Shown in pieces: positions 1-10,797 of a stretch of 64,000 nt of DNA (position 1 is the first letter of the stretch; each line of letters starts with the position of its first letter). A program made the translations under genes and the position numbers. Source of the stretch: Bacteroidota bacterium (GTDB lineage Bacteria; Bacteroidota; Bacteroidia; NORP154); assembly GCA_022572355.1 (NCBI GenBank), contig JACZWC010000003.1:81242-145241 (forward strand), given 5' to 3'. Under the pieces are notes generated by a model. It worked only from the letters and a program-made list of their open reading frames with translations. It had not been told where the DNA came from and searched no databases.

Positions 1-2403
1 TCAGATACGGACTCGGTAACAATTAACGAGCCTTCGGTCCTTGCGATTTCCTTATCTGGTTCTACTGACGTACTCTGTTTTGGTGATTCCACGGGTTTAG
101 CAACTGGTATTGCTTCAGGAGGCACATCCCCATATACTTATTTGTGGAATGATCCTTCTTCGCAGACCGATACAATTGCCACAGGTTTGGCAGCCGGAAC
201 TTATACAATTGTCTCAACAGATAATAACGGCTGCCAGGATTCTGTATCAGTTGTGATAACTGAATCTGCCCCTATTTTCTTAAGCATTTCATTAATTTCA
301 AATATCCTCTGTAATGAAGATTCAACAGCATCGATTAATGTATCTTCTGTGGGGGGAATCTCACCATACACGTATCTATGGAATGATCCTGGTAGTCAGA
401 CGGATTCTACCGCTACAGGCTTAGCCGCTGGGGTCTATTCTGTAATAGTCACGGATGGAGTAGGTTGCACTGCTACAGATAGCATTACGGTTGCGGAGCC
501 ACCAGCTATTATTATTAGCACGACCTCTACTGCTGCAACCTGCGGAATATCAGATGGAACGGCCAACGGCTCTGTCCTTGGTGGTACAATGCCATACACA
601 TATTCCTGGAATACATCTCCAGTACAAACCGACAGTGCTGCCACAGGCTTGGCGGCCGGGTCATATACCTTAATTGTGGTTGATGGAAATGCTTGTTTGG
701 ATTCCGCCATCGCCAATATTAGTAACGTCGGAGGCCCTTCAGTTTCAATATCAGATAGCACAAATATCACATGCAATGGGGATTCAACAGGGTATGCTAC
801 TGTTTCTACGATAGGCGGTACTCCTCCCCTCACCTATTTATGGAACGACCCCTTAGCGCAAACGGATTCAACCGCCACCGGGTTAAAGGCAGGAACATTT
901 ACAGTCACGGTAACTGATGCAGGAAACTGCCTCTCTATAATAAGCGTAACGCTGACAGAACCCGCAGGAATGCTGATAACCACAAGCTTCATCCCGGTGT
1001 TATGCAACGGTGGCTCCACAGCCGCAGCAATAGTCAGTGTTTCAGGAGGCGCCGCACCTTATACCTATTTGTGGGATGATTTGAATACGCAAACCAATGC
1101 GAATGCCACGGGATTACCTGTAGGTTCTTATACGGTCATTGTATCTGATACCAACTCCTGTTCAGGAACAGGAACTGTTACCGTGTCTGAGCCCAATGCA
1201 TTATCAATTAGCATGATCGCAATAAATGCAGGTTGCACCGGCGATTCAACGGGTTCCGCGACCGCAAGTGTTTCGGGAGGTACCGCGCCATATTCTTACT
1301 TATGGAATGACCCCGGTATTCAGACTGACTCCATAGCAACCGGACTCAACGCGGGATCATACATTGTAAGTGTATCAGATGCAAATGGGTGCCCTATTCT
1401 CGATACAGTTACTATCGGCGAACCTGCTGCAATGATCCTGGTTATGGGGCAATCAGATGCAAATTGCGGACTCGCAACTGGCAGCACCTGGGTAACCACA
1501 ACTGGCGGAACTGGGCCGTATAATTACCTATGGAGTGATCTTCTTTCACAGTCCAATGACACAGCAACCGGCCTCGCCGCTGGACCATATACAGTAACTG
1601 TAACGGATGCTAATGGTTGTATGTCTTCAAACTCTGCTGTGGTTGGAACAGGAAGCGGATTAACGGCCGCAATTATGACTTTTCCATCCAACTGCAGTGT
1701 GGCAAGCGGCTCTATCAATGTAATGTCTGTATCTGGGGGAACACCTCCATATACCTATGTATGGGATGACCCTAATACACAGACCACCAGTGCGGCAAAT
1801 GGACTTGGTGCAGGAACATTTACTGTTACAATAACTGACGCTGTGGGTTGTTCAATAATGGAATCTAGAACCATAACAGGTGGAATTGCCGGACCGGTAA
1901 TAGACAATATTACCATTACCAACGAATCCTGTATAGATGCCGATGATGGAACTGTTACCATTACTACCAGTGGAGGTGTAACTCCTTACACTTATGTTTG
2001 GGGCAATCCGGTATTCACATCAACTTCGACTTCCCAAAATATACCTCCTGGAAATTATTATGTAATAATAATGGACGCTCAAGGTTGTGGCACAGCTGAT
2101 AGCGTATTTATAACAGCTTCACCAGACGCATGCCCGGATTCAACATTATTCATTCCAACCTCATTCTCTCCAAATGGCGATGGAACCAATGATACCTGGT
2201 TCAGGGACGCTGTTGATTATCCCAACATTTTAGTAGAAATATTCAATCGTTGGGGCTCGCTGGTACATTCTTCTGAAAAAGATGGGCTCATGTGGGATGG
2301 AAAATACAAAGGCAAAGATGTTGCTATGGGTACCTATTATTTCATAATCATACTGGATGATGGCTTGGAGCCAATAACAGGAAATGTAACAATTGTAAGA
2401 TGA
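1..2403 (+). CDS. SprB-repeat T9SS-secreted adhesin-like protein, 5' partial
   Basis: The reading frame is open from the first base, so the N-terminus lies outside the window. About nine tandem units of roughly 80 residues are visible, each with the pattern PYTYLWNDP..QTD..ATGLAAG.YTVTVTD..GC, which is the SprB repeat. The last 90 residues (SFSPNGDGTND, then IFNRWG, then WDGKYKG) are the gliding-motility / T9SS type B sorting domain. Known SprB-type proteins are exported by the type IX system to the cell surface and act in adhesion and gliding. The stop codon overlaps the ATG of the PorP/SprF gene (ATGA), so the two are translationally coupled. Which surface or ligand it binds cannot be told. 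Confidence 0.9.
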   Translation, partial: SDTDSVTINEPSVLAISLSGSTDVLCFGDSTGLATGIASGGTSPYTYLWNDPSSQTDTIATGLAAGTYTIVSTDNNGCQDSVSVVITESAPIFLSISLISNILCNEDSTASINVSSVGGISPYTYLWNDPGSQTDSTATGLAAGVYSVIVTDGVGCTATDSITVAEPPAIIISTTSTAATCGISDGTANGSVLGGTMPYTYSWNTSPVQTDSAATGLAAGSYTLIVVDGNACLDSAIANISNVGGPSVSISDSTNITCNGDSTGYATVSTIGGTPPLTYLWNDPLAQTDSTATGLKAGTFTVTVTDAGNCLSIISVTLTEPAGMLITTSFIPVLCNGGSTAAAIVSVSGGAAPYTYLWDDLNTQTNANATGLPVGSYTVIVSDTNSCSGTGTVTVSEPNALSISMIAINAGCTGDSTGSATASVSGGTAPYSYLWNDPGIQTDSIATGLNAGSYIVSVSDANGCPILDTVTIGEPAAMILVMGQSDANCGLATGSTWVTTTGGTGPYNYLWSDLLSQSNDTATGLAAGPYTVTVTDANGCMSSNSAVVGTGSGLTAAIMTFPSNCSVASGSINVMSVSGGTPPYTYVWDDPNTQTTSAANGLGAGTFTVTITDAVGCSIMESRTITGGIAGPVIDNITITNESCIDADDGTVTITTSGGVTPYTYVWGNPVFTSTSTSQNIPPGNYYVIIMDAQGCGTADSVFITASPDACPDSTLFIPTSFSPNGDGTNDTWFRDAVDYPNILVEIFNRWGSLVHSSEKDGLMWDGKYKGKDVAMGTYYFIIILDDGLEPITGNVTIVR

Positions 2404-3320
2404 GAACTGAATTATCGGATATGAGGATAATCTGTATTACATCATTAATATTATTGCTGGCTGCACCTGCATTTAGCCAGCAGCTTCCCTATCACAGTCA
2501 ATACATGTTCAATGGATACTTATTAAACCCAGCTGTTGCCGGTAGTACCAAGGAATTACCAATTATGCTGACCTTCAGAAACCAATGGACAGGATTTACA
2601 GGTGCACCATTAACCATGACTTTGAGCGCACACGGAAATTTTAAGGAGAAAATGGGAATTGGCGGCGCACTCTTTCACGATCAAACGGGCCCAACCAGCA
2701 GAACGGGTGCGATGGCCTCCTATGCATTCCATGTGCCCATGAATAAAACCAAGCTCTCTTTTGGCCTCTCCGCCTTGGTGTTTCAATATGTAATGGATAA
2801 AAGCGAACTAACAACTGATGCGCCCGAAGATAATGCCATAGACGGTGCAGTTGAAAAAAAGATTGTTCCTGAAGCGAATTTTGGAATCCTCTTCTATGGA
2901 GATAAATTTCATATCGGCCTTTCAGTTCCCCAATTAATACAGATGAAAGTGGATGTTGGATACTCCGGTAGCATGAACAAAATGACAAGGCACTTCTTTG
3001 CTGATGCGGCCTACAAATTCAAAGTATCTAATGATTTTGAAATAGAGCCCTCATTCTTATTCAAAGCTACCGAAGCTGCCCCCATGCAAATTGATATCAA
3101 CGCCAAAGTGCTCTACAAGGAATTGATTTGGCTGGGAGCCTCCTACAGATCTCAGGAATCGATTATAGCGATGTTGGGGCTTAAGAAAAGCGGTTTTGCC
3201 TTTGGATACTCGTATGACATCACGCTGACCTCCATAAAAAAGTACTCTTCCGGATCACATGAAATCTTTCTCGCTTATTACCTGGGTGGTAAGGTTAAAA
3301 CGGGAAAGTCAATGCTTTAA
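2400..3320 (+). CDS. PorP/SprF family type IX secretion membrane protein
   Basis: This 306-residue protein carries the family's opening pattern YHSQYMFNGYLLNPAVAG after a signal peptide, followed by alternating beta-rich segments of an outer-membrane barrel. PorP/SprF proteins are needed for export or surface attachment of the SprB-like cargo encoded beside them. The gene overlaps the upstream adhesin by four bases. The ATG at 2421 (MRIICITSLILLLAAPAFSQ) gives a cleaner signal peptide than the coupled ATG at 2400, and either could be used. The family call is firm; that its client is the upstream protein is inferred from position. Confidence 0.9.
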   Translation: MRTELSDMRIICITSLILLLAAPAFSQQLPYHSQYMFNGYLLNPAVAGSTKELPIMLTFRNQWTGFTGAPLTMTLSAHGNFKEKMGIGGALFHDQTGPTSRTGAMASYAFHVPMNKTKLSFGLSALVFQYVMDKSELTTDAPEDNAIDGAVEKKIVPEANFGILFYGDKFHIGLSVPQLIQMKVDVGYSGSMNKMTRHFFADAAYKFKVSNDFEIEPSFLFKATEAAPMQIDINAKVLYKELIWLGASYRSQESIIAMLGLKKSGFAFGYSYDITLTSIKKYSSGSHEIFLAYYLGGKVKTGKSML

Positions 3321-3322
3321 CC

Positions 3323-3655
3323 ATGACAATCACAGAAGCACAGGCAAAAGTTGACAAGTGGATTAAAGAGTACGGTGTAAGATACTTTGATGAGCTCACC
3401 AATATGGCCATCCTAACAGAAGAAGTAGGAGAGGTCGCCAGGATTATATCCAGGAAATACGGTGAGCAATCCTTTAAAGATTCTGATAAAAACAAAGAGC
3501 TGGGTGATGAATTGGCAGATGTTCTCTTTGTCTTGATCTGTTTAGCGAACCAAACTGGAGTTGATTTGGAAGAGGCATTTGCCCAAAGTCTAAAGAGAAA
3601 AGCCAAAAGGGACGAAGAGAGGCACAAGAATAACCCAAAACTATCCAGCCAATAA
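3323..3655 (+). CDS. MazG-like nucleotide pyrophosphohydrolase
   Basis: The protein has 110 residues, the size of a single-domain MazG-type all-alpha NTP pyrophosphatase. The metal-binding pattern is present as LTEEVGEVARI (about residues 30-40) and ELGDELADVLFVL (about 58-70), matching EExxE and ExxD. Such enzymes hydrolyse (d)NTPs to monophosphate and pyrophosphate and act in pool sanitation in the cytoplasm. It starts two bases after the PorP/SprF stop, so it is probably cotranscribed, though the functions are not linked. Its 3' end overlaps the convergent glycosyltransferase gene by 15 bases. Substrate specificity is unknown. Confidence 0.85.
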   Translation: MTITEAQAKVDKWIKEYGVRYFDELTNMAILTEEVGEVARIISRKYGEQSFKDSDKNKELGDELADVLFVLICLANQTGVDLEEAFAQSLKRKAKRDEERHKNNPKLSSQ

Positions 3656-4846
3656 CTCTCTGGCCTTCGAATAAACTTCATCTACCGAAATTTCCTGCAT
3701 ACACACATTATTGGTGCAAGGAGAAAATCGATGATTAAAGGCGTTCACACAAGGGCTGCAAATGAGGTTTTTCCAGATCACATGTGTATTATTACCCAAT
3801 GGACCGAATAATTGAGGGATCTCCGGGCCGAACATCACAATCGTTTTCAGGTTTGTCATCGAAGCAAAATGGCCAGGCCCGCTGTCATTTGTAATGAGCA
3901 AGTCAGATAATGAGTAGATGACCATCAGTTCCTCTAATGTGGTATGTCCAGCCAGAGATATAACGCGATTCGAATTAAACTCTTTTTGAATCTTCAAACA
4001 TGAATCCTGCTCCGAAGGGGCGCCCGTTAATATTATTGTGCAAGGAGGATTTTCATCGAGAATCTTTTTACCCAATTCGACAAACCTCTCCGTGGGCCAC
4101 TTTCTCAGGGGTAGCATATCGCTCGCATTCGGATTGAGCAAGATCCATGGCTTACTCACTGTGGCACCTGCAATAGTTGTTATTATTTGCTCAGCAGAGG
4201 CAATTTGCTCCATATTGACATCCATCTTTGGCGCTTCTACCGAAAGAGATTGTTCGTTGAGTTTCAGCATGGGCACCTCTTTAGGATCGGCCTCTAAAGC
4301 CAGTACCAATTGAAGGTAAGCTTTGGAAATATGCAAATACGGATTGTGCTGAATGCGGTGAGTCATCAGATTTCCCCTGTATGGCAATTCACTCTTAAAT
4401 CGATGCAATCCCACCCTGATCTTTGCCCCCGACAAATAGGCAAGAATAGCAGAGGCTCTCGAGAAAAATTCCATATCTATGGTAGCATCGATTCCTTTCC
4501 TCCTCGATTTGAGTAACAGCCCGAGAATATCCAACAGAAAAATGAACAGATTACTCTGCCTGATAACAATGATGTTCTCCTCCGGGAGGATTTTCATAAT
4601 GTCGAGAATCGGCCGGTTCTCTTCAAACACACAGAAATAAACATTCTCCTTTCCAACCATTTCAACACCTTTTTTTATTGCTGAATAGGCGAGAACAGTA
4701 GCTCCCTGCTCAATTAGCTTGATAAATAGAATAGATTTGGGCGCCTTCTTTCCTAAAGAAGGAGAAATTGATTTTAACACCGTGAGAAAAAAGCATATTG
4801 GCCGCCCCACCCACTTGTCTATAATTCTTATTGTGTTAGGATTCAT
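3641..4846 (-). CDS. Glycosyltransferase family 9 (heptosyltransferase-like)
   Basis: The 401-residue protein has the GT-B layout of ADP-heptose:LPS heptosyltransferases. The C-terminal half holds the diagnostic stretch LLITNDSGPGHFASMT (about residue 320) and MFGPEIPQLFGP. These enzymes add a sugar to LPS core or another surface glycan at the inner face of the cytoplasmic membrane. The N-terminus lacks the usual early RxxxxGD signature and reads IKLIEQGATV instead. Its ATG shares one base with the stop of the upstream membrane/TPR gene (TGATG), which indicates an operon for envelope glycan assembly. The acceptor and donor sugars are not predictable. Confidence 0.85.
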   Translation of the reverse strand: MNPNTIRIIDKWVGRPICFFLTVLKSISPSLGKKAPKSILFIKLIEQGATVLAYSAIKKGVEMVGKENVYFCVFEENRPILDIMKILPEENIIVIRQSNLFIFLLDILGLLLKSRRKGIDATIDMEFFSRASAILAYLSGAKIRVGLHRFKSELPYRGNLMTHRIQHNPYLHISKAYLQLVLALEADPKEVPMLKLNEQSLSVEAPKMDVNMEQIASAEQIITTIAGATVSKPWILLNPNASDMLPLRKWPTERFVELGKKILDENPPCTIILTGAPSEQDSCLKIQKEFNSNRVISLAGHTTLEELMVIYSLSDLLITNDSGPGHFASMTNLKTIVMFGPEIPQLFGPLGNNTHVIWKNLICSPCVNAFNHRFSPCTNNVCMQEISVDEVYSKARELLAG

Positions 4847-6762
4847 CAGTTGAGAAGTTTGGAATAATAATTAGACTTTTCCGTATTCCCTAAGCTGTTA
4901 TACAATTTTACCAAATTACCCATCACCATTTTATTGTTAGGATTGAACTCAAGTGCTTTATCGTAGTAAGAAATCGCGTCTTGGTATTTACCCTGGTTTT
5001 GGTAAACAGCTCCGATGTTAGCATATGCATCTGGGAAATCGGGATTCGTTCTAACTACCCTGAAAAAATTCTCTAATGCCAGGTCATACTGTTTATTGTT
5101 AAAATATATCACTCCCATATTGTTTAATGCCTGCTTATCTGTAGGCGTATATTTCAGGCAATTGTTATATGCAATTAGTGCATTGTTCTCGTCACCATAA
5201 GAGAAATAGGCAACACCCATGTTGTAATACGCAGCGCTGAATTCCGGATAGATTGCAACGCTCTTTCCCAACTCCTCGATTGCCTCCAGCAACATCTCTT
5301 TTTTCTTTTCCGGATCCGTTTCCAGGGCAGAATCCGTATTTAAGGCCGAGCCCAGAGAAAAATGGGTCCTTGCACTACCCGGTGTTGCATCTATATCTGC
5401 CCTGAACAAAGTCAGGTTATCCTTCCAATCAAAATTTCGCGAATAGGTTTTATATGAAAACCCAACGATTATCAGCAGTACAAGGCCCGTGAGCATCGTG
5501 TTCGACTTATTCTTAAGAAATTGCGGGATTGATATACCTGCATCAGATTTGTCTATCCTCAATATTTTCATTAGCATAAACACCACTACGATACAGAATC
5601 CAAGTGAAGGCAGAAACAAGAATCGCTCTCCGAGTGTACAGCCTATTTTGATGAACAGATTTGAAGTTACCGAAAACGTGATCAGATAAAACATGATTCC
5701 GAAAGAAATTACATTCTTGTCCTTAAAAGTTTTAAGCGCAAATAATCCAATTCCTATGTACAACAACAAGGAACCGATGGCGTATATGTTCGTCCAATTT
5801 ACAATTGCGAACTCACTGAATGAGTAATCGAATGAAAGTGGGTGAGGAAAAAACAACAGCGAAATGTACTTTCCCAAAATAACGAAATTCGTCGCCAACA
5901 TTTCTGATGTAGTCTCTGCCGCCATCAATCCATTGTTGATCACGTTCAATTTTTCACCGAAAGCAACAGTGTCGAGTACCGAGTTACGCAATAACAGATA
6001 AACAATGACTATTGCCCCATACGGAACGCTTTTTATAAGGGACTTCTTCAAGTCTAATTCTGTAAAAAAGTATAGTAATAATGGAAATACAGCCACAATT
6101 GCCACTGCATTTTCTTTGGTGAGTAAACATATGAAATAGGTGAAAACACTCAGGAGCATGAACATGTTTTTCTTGCTTCTCACAAACTGGAACAGCAAGT
6201 TAAACGATGCGACCATAAAAACGAAAGTGAGCATGTCATCTCGCCCTTTTATATTCGACACCACCTCCGTATGAATCGGATGTGCGGCATATATTCCAGT
6301 TATGAGCAGCGGAATCAGCAGATTGTAGCTTTGAAAGACCAGCTTAAGAGTTAAAAAAAGCAATACTATTCCCAATGAATATAATAGCACATTCAACAAA
6401 TGTCCGATATGCGGATCAGAGCCAAAGAATTCTACTTCCAGGGCAAACGCAGTTGATACGATCGGGCGGTATGATTGATTATTACGCTTATTAAATCCGT
6501 ACAAAAATCCATGACTAAATATATCTGAGATCCCATCCGTACCCTGCTGAACAAAGCGGTTTTTTAGAAATACCACGTCGTCATCCAAGGCATATCCATG
6601 CTGCAATGTGTTGCTGTAGATCAGAAAAGAGAAGATGAACAGGGCAATCGCGTAAAAAGCTGTTTGAGAGAATATCCCCTTGGTTTTTGACTCTACAGGT
6701 TTTGTATCGTTTGCAGAATCTGAACTTTGCGTGTGCTTCTCCCCCTTTTTAAACTTGGCCAT
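4846..6762 (-). CDS. TMTC/PMT-like multi-membrane protein with C-terminal TPR repeats
   Basis: The protein has 638 residues. Residues about 30-430 contain many hydrophobic spans and GT-C type markers: YALDDDVVF near residue 58, SYRPIV near 97 and AAHPIHTEVVSNIKGRDD near 160, which is the signature of the TMTC / DUF1736 family. Residues about 460-630 are tetratricopeptide repeats (YYNMGVAYFSYG, ALNNMGVIYFNN, AYANIGAVYQNQG). Eukaryotic TMTC proteins are O-mannosyltransferases; bacterial members are uncharacterised, so lipid-linked sugar transfer is inferred. It is coupled to the GT9 gene and 15 bases downstream of the SGNH hydrolase gene. Confidence 0.8.
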   Translation of the reverse strand: MAKFKKGEKHTQSSDSANDTKPVESKTKGIFSQTAFYAIALFIFSFLIYSNTLQHGYALDDDVVFLKNRFVQQGTDGISDIFSHGFLYGFNKRNNQSYRPIVSTAFALEVEFFGSDPHIGHLLNVLLYSLGIVLLFLTLKLVFQSYNLLIPLLITGIYAAHPIHTEVVSNIKGRDDMLTFVFMVASFNLLFQFVRSKKNMFMLLSVFTYFICLLTKENAVAIVAVFPLLLYFFTELDLKKSLIKSVPYGAIVIVYLLLRNSVLDTVAFGEKLNVINNGLMAAETTSEMLATNFVILGKYISLLFFPHPLSFDYSFSEFAIVNWTNIYAIGSLLLYIGIGLFALKTFKDKNVISFGIMFYLITFSVTSNLFIKIGCTLGERFLFLPSLGFCIVVVFMLMKILRIDKSDAGISIPQFLKNKSNTMLTGLVLLIIVGFSYKTYSRNFDWKDNLTLFRADIDATPGSARTHFSLGSALNTDSALETDPEKKKEMLLEAIEELGKSVAIYPEFSAAYYNMGVAYFSYGDENNALIAYNNCLKYTPTDKQALNNMGVIYFNNKQYDLALENFFRVVRTNPDFPDAYANIGAVYQNQGKYQDAISYYDKALEFNPNNKMVMGNLVKLYNSLGNTEKSNYYSKLLN

Positions 6763-6777
6763 AATACGATTCGCTAC

Positions 6778-7962
6778 TTATTGAGTTTGCAATCCCTGCC
6801 ACCAGTTATACATTGCACTTCCCAGCATCAAATAGCTAGTTCCGCGCATGTGGTCATCATAATTCCAATATAAATGATTGCCCTTATTTTCCTCATCCAC
6901 AATTAGCTGGGTCATATTGAAGAATGGAATATTCAGGTCTGAGCAATTGCCGGTTAGCATTTTTGCATGAGTGTGATACCGGGCTTGCGTAAGATCCAAC
7001 TGATCCGGGCAATTGATAAGACAATACTCCTTTTCATACTTGTAATAGTAAGTGCTCACCTGATTTCTTGATGGTATGTAAAACACCTGCAACTCAGCCC
7101 CCAGACTCTTGACATAATCGTCTATCATTTTCAGTTTTTCTTTCAAATCTGTGGGCGCCTTTAAAAACTTCTCCTCTTCCAATATCCAATTGGATCTAAA
7201 AAAGTTAAAATCGCCCCTTTTCATGGCTTCCGCAACCTCTGGTGTTACATGCGGTGCCAAGGAAGCAGCTTGAGTTGTCCAAGGGTTGTTTTTATCCGGT
7301 ACTGGCCGGTAATATCTCTTAGTAGTTAAACTCCATCGAAAGGGAATGGGATCTTTTCTTTTGGAATACTTGAGCAGACGGAATAACTGAGGTTTTAGGT
7401 TGTTGGAATACACAGGTTTTAGCTTATGAGAAGGGAAATAGGGGCGGTTGAAAGGAATATCATTTGAGAAGAGTACCAAAAAAACATAATCCGGTTTAAA
7501 AACAGGAACCGCATCAACTATCAATTTTATGTATTCGTTGAGGCCAATGCCCATCATTCCAAAATTCATGGCATCAATATCAACTCCATTCTTTTGCGCT
7601 GAATTGCCAAATCCCTTGGGAATAGTCTGATCCTCCGTCGCCATCATACCCTCTACAAAACTGTCCCCAACAAACATGATCCTGGTTCGCGAGTTGTCCT
7701 TTTCAATTTCCCAATTTACATCGCGGTATCCATAAGTATTTAGATCGTAGATAAAGTCCTCATCTGTATCCAACGATGATTTCCACAGCATTTTAATATT
7801 GCGGATATAATTCGCCTTGCTGTTTTTGGCCAGGATTTGATAATTGATTCTATTGAAGTTATCGATCTCAGGGATTGGAAAACAGATACGTAAGGCGGCT
7901 TCCTGAAAACAAAACAAACCGAGCACGTAAAGCGCAATTCTTATGGATTTACTGATTTTCAC
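6778..7962 (-). CDS. SGNH/GDSL-type hydrolase, membrane-anchored
   Basis: The protein has 394 residues. An N-terminal hydrophobic segment (IALYVLGLFCFQEAAL) looks like a membrane anchor or uncleaved signal. Block I is IMFVGDSFVEGMMA (about residue 95), holding the nucleophile Ser, and the C-terminal DDHMRG (about residue 370) supplies the Asp-x-x-His pair. This combination is typical of SGNH esterases that act on surface glycans or lipids. Its place at the head of a TMTC-like / GT9 operon suggests acyl or ester removal, or acyl transfer, during envelope glycan synthesis. That role is inference; the fold call rests on both catalytic blocks. Confidence 0.75.
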   Translation of the reverse strand: MKISKSIRIALYVLGLFCFQEAALRICFPIPEIDNFNRINYQILAKNSKANYIRNIKMLWKSSLDTDEDFIYDLNTYGYRDVNWEIEKDNSRTRIMFVGDSFVEGMMATEDQTIPKGFGNSAQKNGVDIDAMNFGMMGIGLNEYIKLIVDAVPVFKPDYVFLVLFSNDIPFNRPYFPSHKLKPVYSNNLKPQLFRLLKYSKRKDPIPFRWSLTTKRYYRPVPDKNNPWTTQAASLAPHVTPEVAEAMKRGDFNFFRSNWILEEEKFLKAPTDLKEKLKMIDDYVKSLGAELQVFYIPSRNQVSTYYYKYEKEYCLINCPDQLDLTQARYHTHAKMLTGNCSDLNIPFFNMTQLIVDEENKGNHLYWNYDDHMRGTSYLMLGSAMYNWWQGLQTQ

Positions 7963-7995
7963 TAAAGGAAACTACGGTTTGGTGAGAAGCCGATA

Positions 7996-8781
7996 TCACT
8001 TTATCTTTTCGAGAAATTTCTTTAAGGAATCCCAATATTCTTTTTGCCCATGATATTGCTGCCACAATACTTTCGAACCATGATCCCCATCCCGCTTTGG
8101 TATGAAATGGGTTTTAAATTCAGGATTCACCTTATTCAGCAATACCGCAACATCCTTCGCTTCAGCTTTTGATGAAGTAACGTACACCGGTTTCTTCAAA
8201 TTCGCAATCTCAACCGCCATTTTTACCCCTTTAAAATATTCTCCAGGGCTGTATGAAATGACAGCACCAATCTTATTGTGTTTTGCAGCTATCATTAGCA
8301 CCAATGAGGCCGAATAACTGCTACCCAAAAGAATAATCGGCTTTGTAGTAAACTTATTTAAAAAGTTGATCGAAGAAATAATGTCCTTTTTTGCATCGAT
8401 ATATTTTGTTGGGAGTCCTCTCTCAGTTGCTTCTTGCGCTGTGAAATTTATGACTCCATTCACTTTGTCTCCCGATCTTTGATCTATTGCCAGGCAGTTA
8501 TAACCCAACCTGATAAACATCATGGCTGTTTGTCTGTACTCCCCCCTACTATATCCGGCTTGATGGCACAATATTATATATGGTTTCTCCCTGGATACTT
8601 CATATAGGTCTGCCGTTATTTGAATCCCATCCTGGCCCGCAAACGTAATTGTTCGGAAAGCCGCTTTTGCATAATGCCTCTCTAACTCTGAATCTGCAAC
8701 GTTTTGGAAAGGTTCATTCGGAGCAATTGAAACTCCGCAAAAGATTGCCAACAAAATGATTATACATATTGGATTTTTCAT
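7996..8781 (-). CDS. Secreted alpha/beta hydrolase
   Basis: The chosen ATG at 8781 gives 261 residues and a clean signal peptide (MKNPICIIILLAIFCGVSIA). A longer in-frame start at 8862 would add 27 residues and run through the apparent atpC terminator, so it is rejected. Features are the strand YIILCHQAGYSRGEYRQ (oxyanion region), the elbow IILLGSSYSASL with the Ser nucleophile, and a late KRDGDHGSKVL that supplies the histidine. This fits the dienelactone-hydrolase / alpha-beta hydrolase family acting in the periplasm. The substrate is unknown. It is separated from the SGNH gene by 33 bases on the same strand. Confidence 0.75.
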   Translation of the reverse strand: MKNPICIIILLAIFCGVSIAPNEPFQNVADSELERHYAKAAFRTITFAGQDGIQITADLYEVSREKPYIILCHQAGYSRGEYRQTAMMFIRLGYNCLAIDQRSGDKVNGVINFTAQEATERGLPTKYIDAKKDIISSINFLNKFTTKPIILLGSSYSASLVLMIAAKHNKIGAVISYSPGEYFKGVKMAVEIANLKKPVYVTSSKAEAKDVAVLLNKVNPEFKTHFIPKRDGDHGSKVLWQQYHGQKEYWDSLKKFLEKIK

Positions 8782-8826
8782 TTTTTCGTTTGAAACGAAT
8801 AATATGCAAGTTAGAAATTTATACAC

Positions 8827-8860
8827 AAAAAAAGGGAGGACATTGCTGCACCCCCTTTTC
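8827..8860 (-). terminator. Rho-independent terminator of atpDC
   Basis: On the minus strand, just past the atpC stop, AAAAGGG pairs with CCCTTTT (plus positions 8853-8859 and 8830-8836) and is followed by a run of T. This fits an intrinsic terminator separating atpDC from the downstream hydrolase gene. The stem is short, so confidence is moderate. Confidence 0.55.
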
Positions 8861-8878
8861 AATTTCAGTTCAAATATA

Positions 8879-9115
8879 TTATTCAGCCAGAACTATAATG
8901 TGATTCTTAAGCACTTCTACAACGCCTCCTCCAATGTCAAATGCCAGCTCCTTTTTATTTTCATCAATTACCACTATCACACCTTTTTTCAAAGTTGCAA
9001 TGATGGGTGCATGGTCCTTTAATACCCCGAATGCACCTTCGGTACCAGGAACGTTAACTGATATCACCTCGCCAGAAAATACGTGCTTGTCCGGTGTGAC
9101 AATTTCTAATTTCAT
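8879..9115 (-). CDS. atpC: F1F0 ATP synthase epsilon subunit (short form)
   Basis: The protein has 78 residues and opens with MKLEIVTPDKHVFSGEV, then VPGTEGAFGVLKDHAPIIA, which are the beta-sandwich hallmarks of the epsilon subunit. The C-terminal two-helix domain that can inhibit ATP hydrolysis in other bacteria is missing; only the N-terminal domain is present, which is usual in Bacteroidota. It is part of the F1 central stalk on the cytoplasmic face. It lies six bases downstream of atpD in a two-gene operon. The remaining ATP synthase genes are not in the window. Confidence 0.95.
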   Translation of the reverse strand: MKLEIVTPDKHVFSGEVISVNVPGTEGAFGVLKDHAPIIATLKKGVIVVIDENKKELAFDIGGGVVEVLKNHIIVLAE

Positions 9116-9121
9116 CCTTTC

Positions 9122-10663
<1,542 letters not shown>

Positions 10664-10701
10664 TTAATATTAACTGTTGTGTTATGTGCGATTTTGGACT
10701 G

Positions 10702-10709
10702 CAAAATTA
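10702..10709 (-). promoter_or_regulatory. Promoter -7 element for atpD
   Basis: On the minus strand this reads TAATTTTG, a match to the Bacteroidota TAnnTTTG box, about 54 bases upstream of the atpD start. I do not see a convincing TTTG -33 element at the usual distance. Confidence 0.45.
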
Positions 10710-10719
10710 CTATTATTAA

Positions 10720-10750
10720 TTTGGAATTTACATGATCTCCCGTAAATTTA
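10720..10750 (+). promoter_or_regulatory. Promoter upstream of ribF
   Basis: TTTG at 10720-10723, a 19-base spacer and TAAATTTA at 10743-10750 match the Bacteroidota consensus except for the last base. It lies about 48 bases upstream of the ATG at 10798 and supports that shorter start over the one at 10732, which would lie inside the promoter. Confidence 0.5.
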
Positions 10751-10797
10751 TTTTTCTATTTTTACCCACCTTAATTTTCACTGACAAAGTGGGTTTA

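Noticed and set aside
8782..8862. Longer N-terminus for the alpha/beta hydrolase
   Set aside because: It would run through the atpC terminator and bury the signal peptide.
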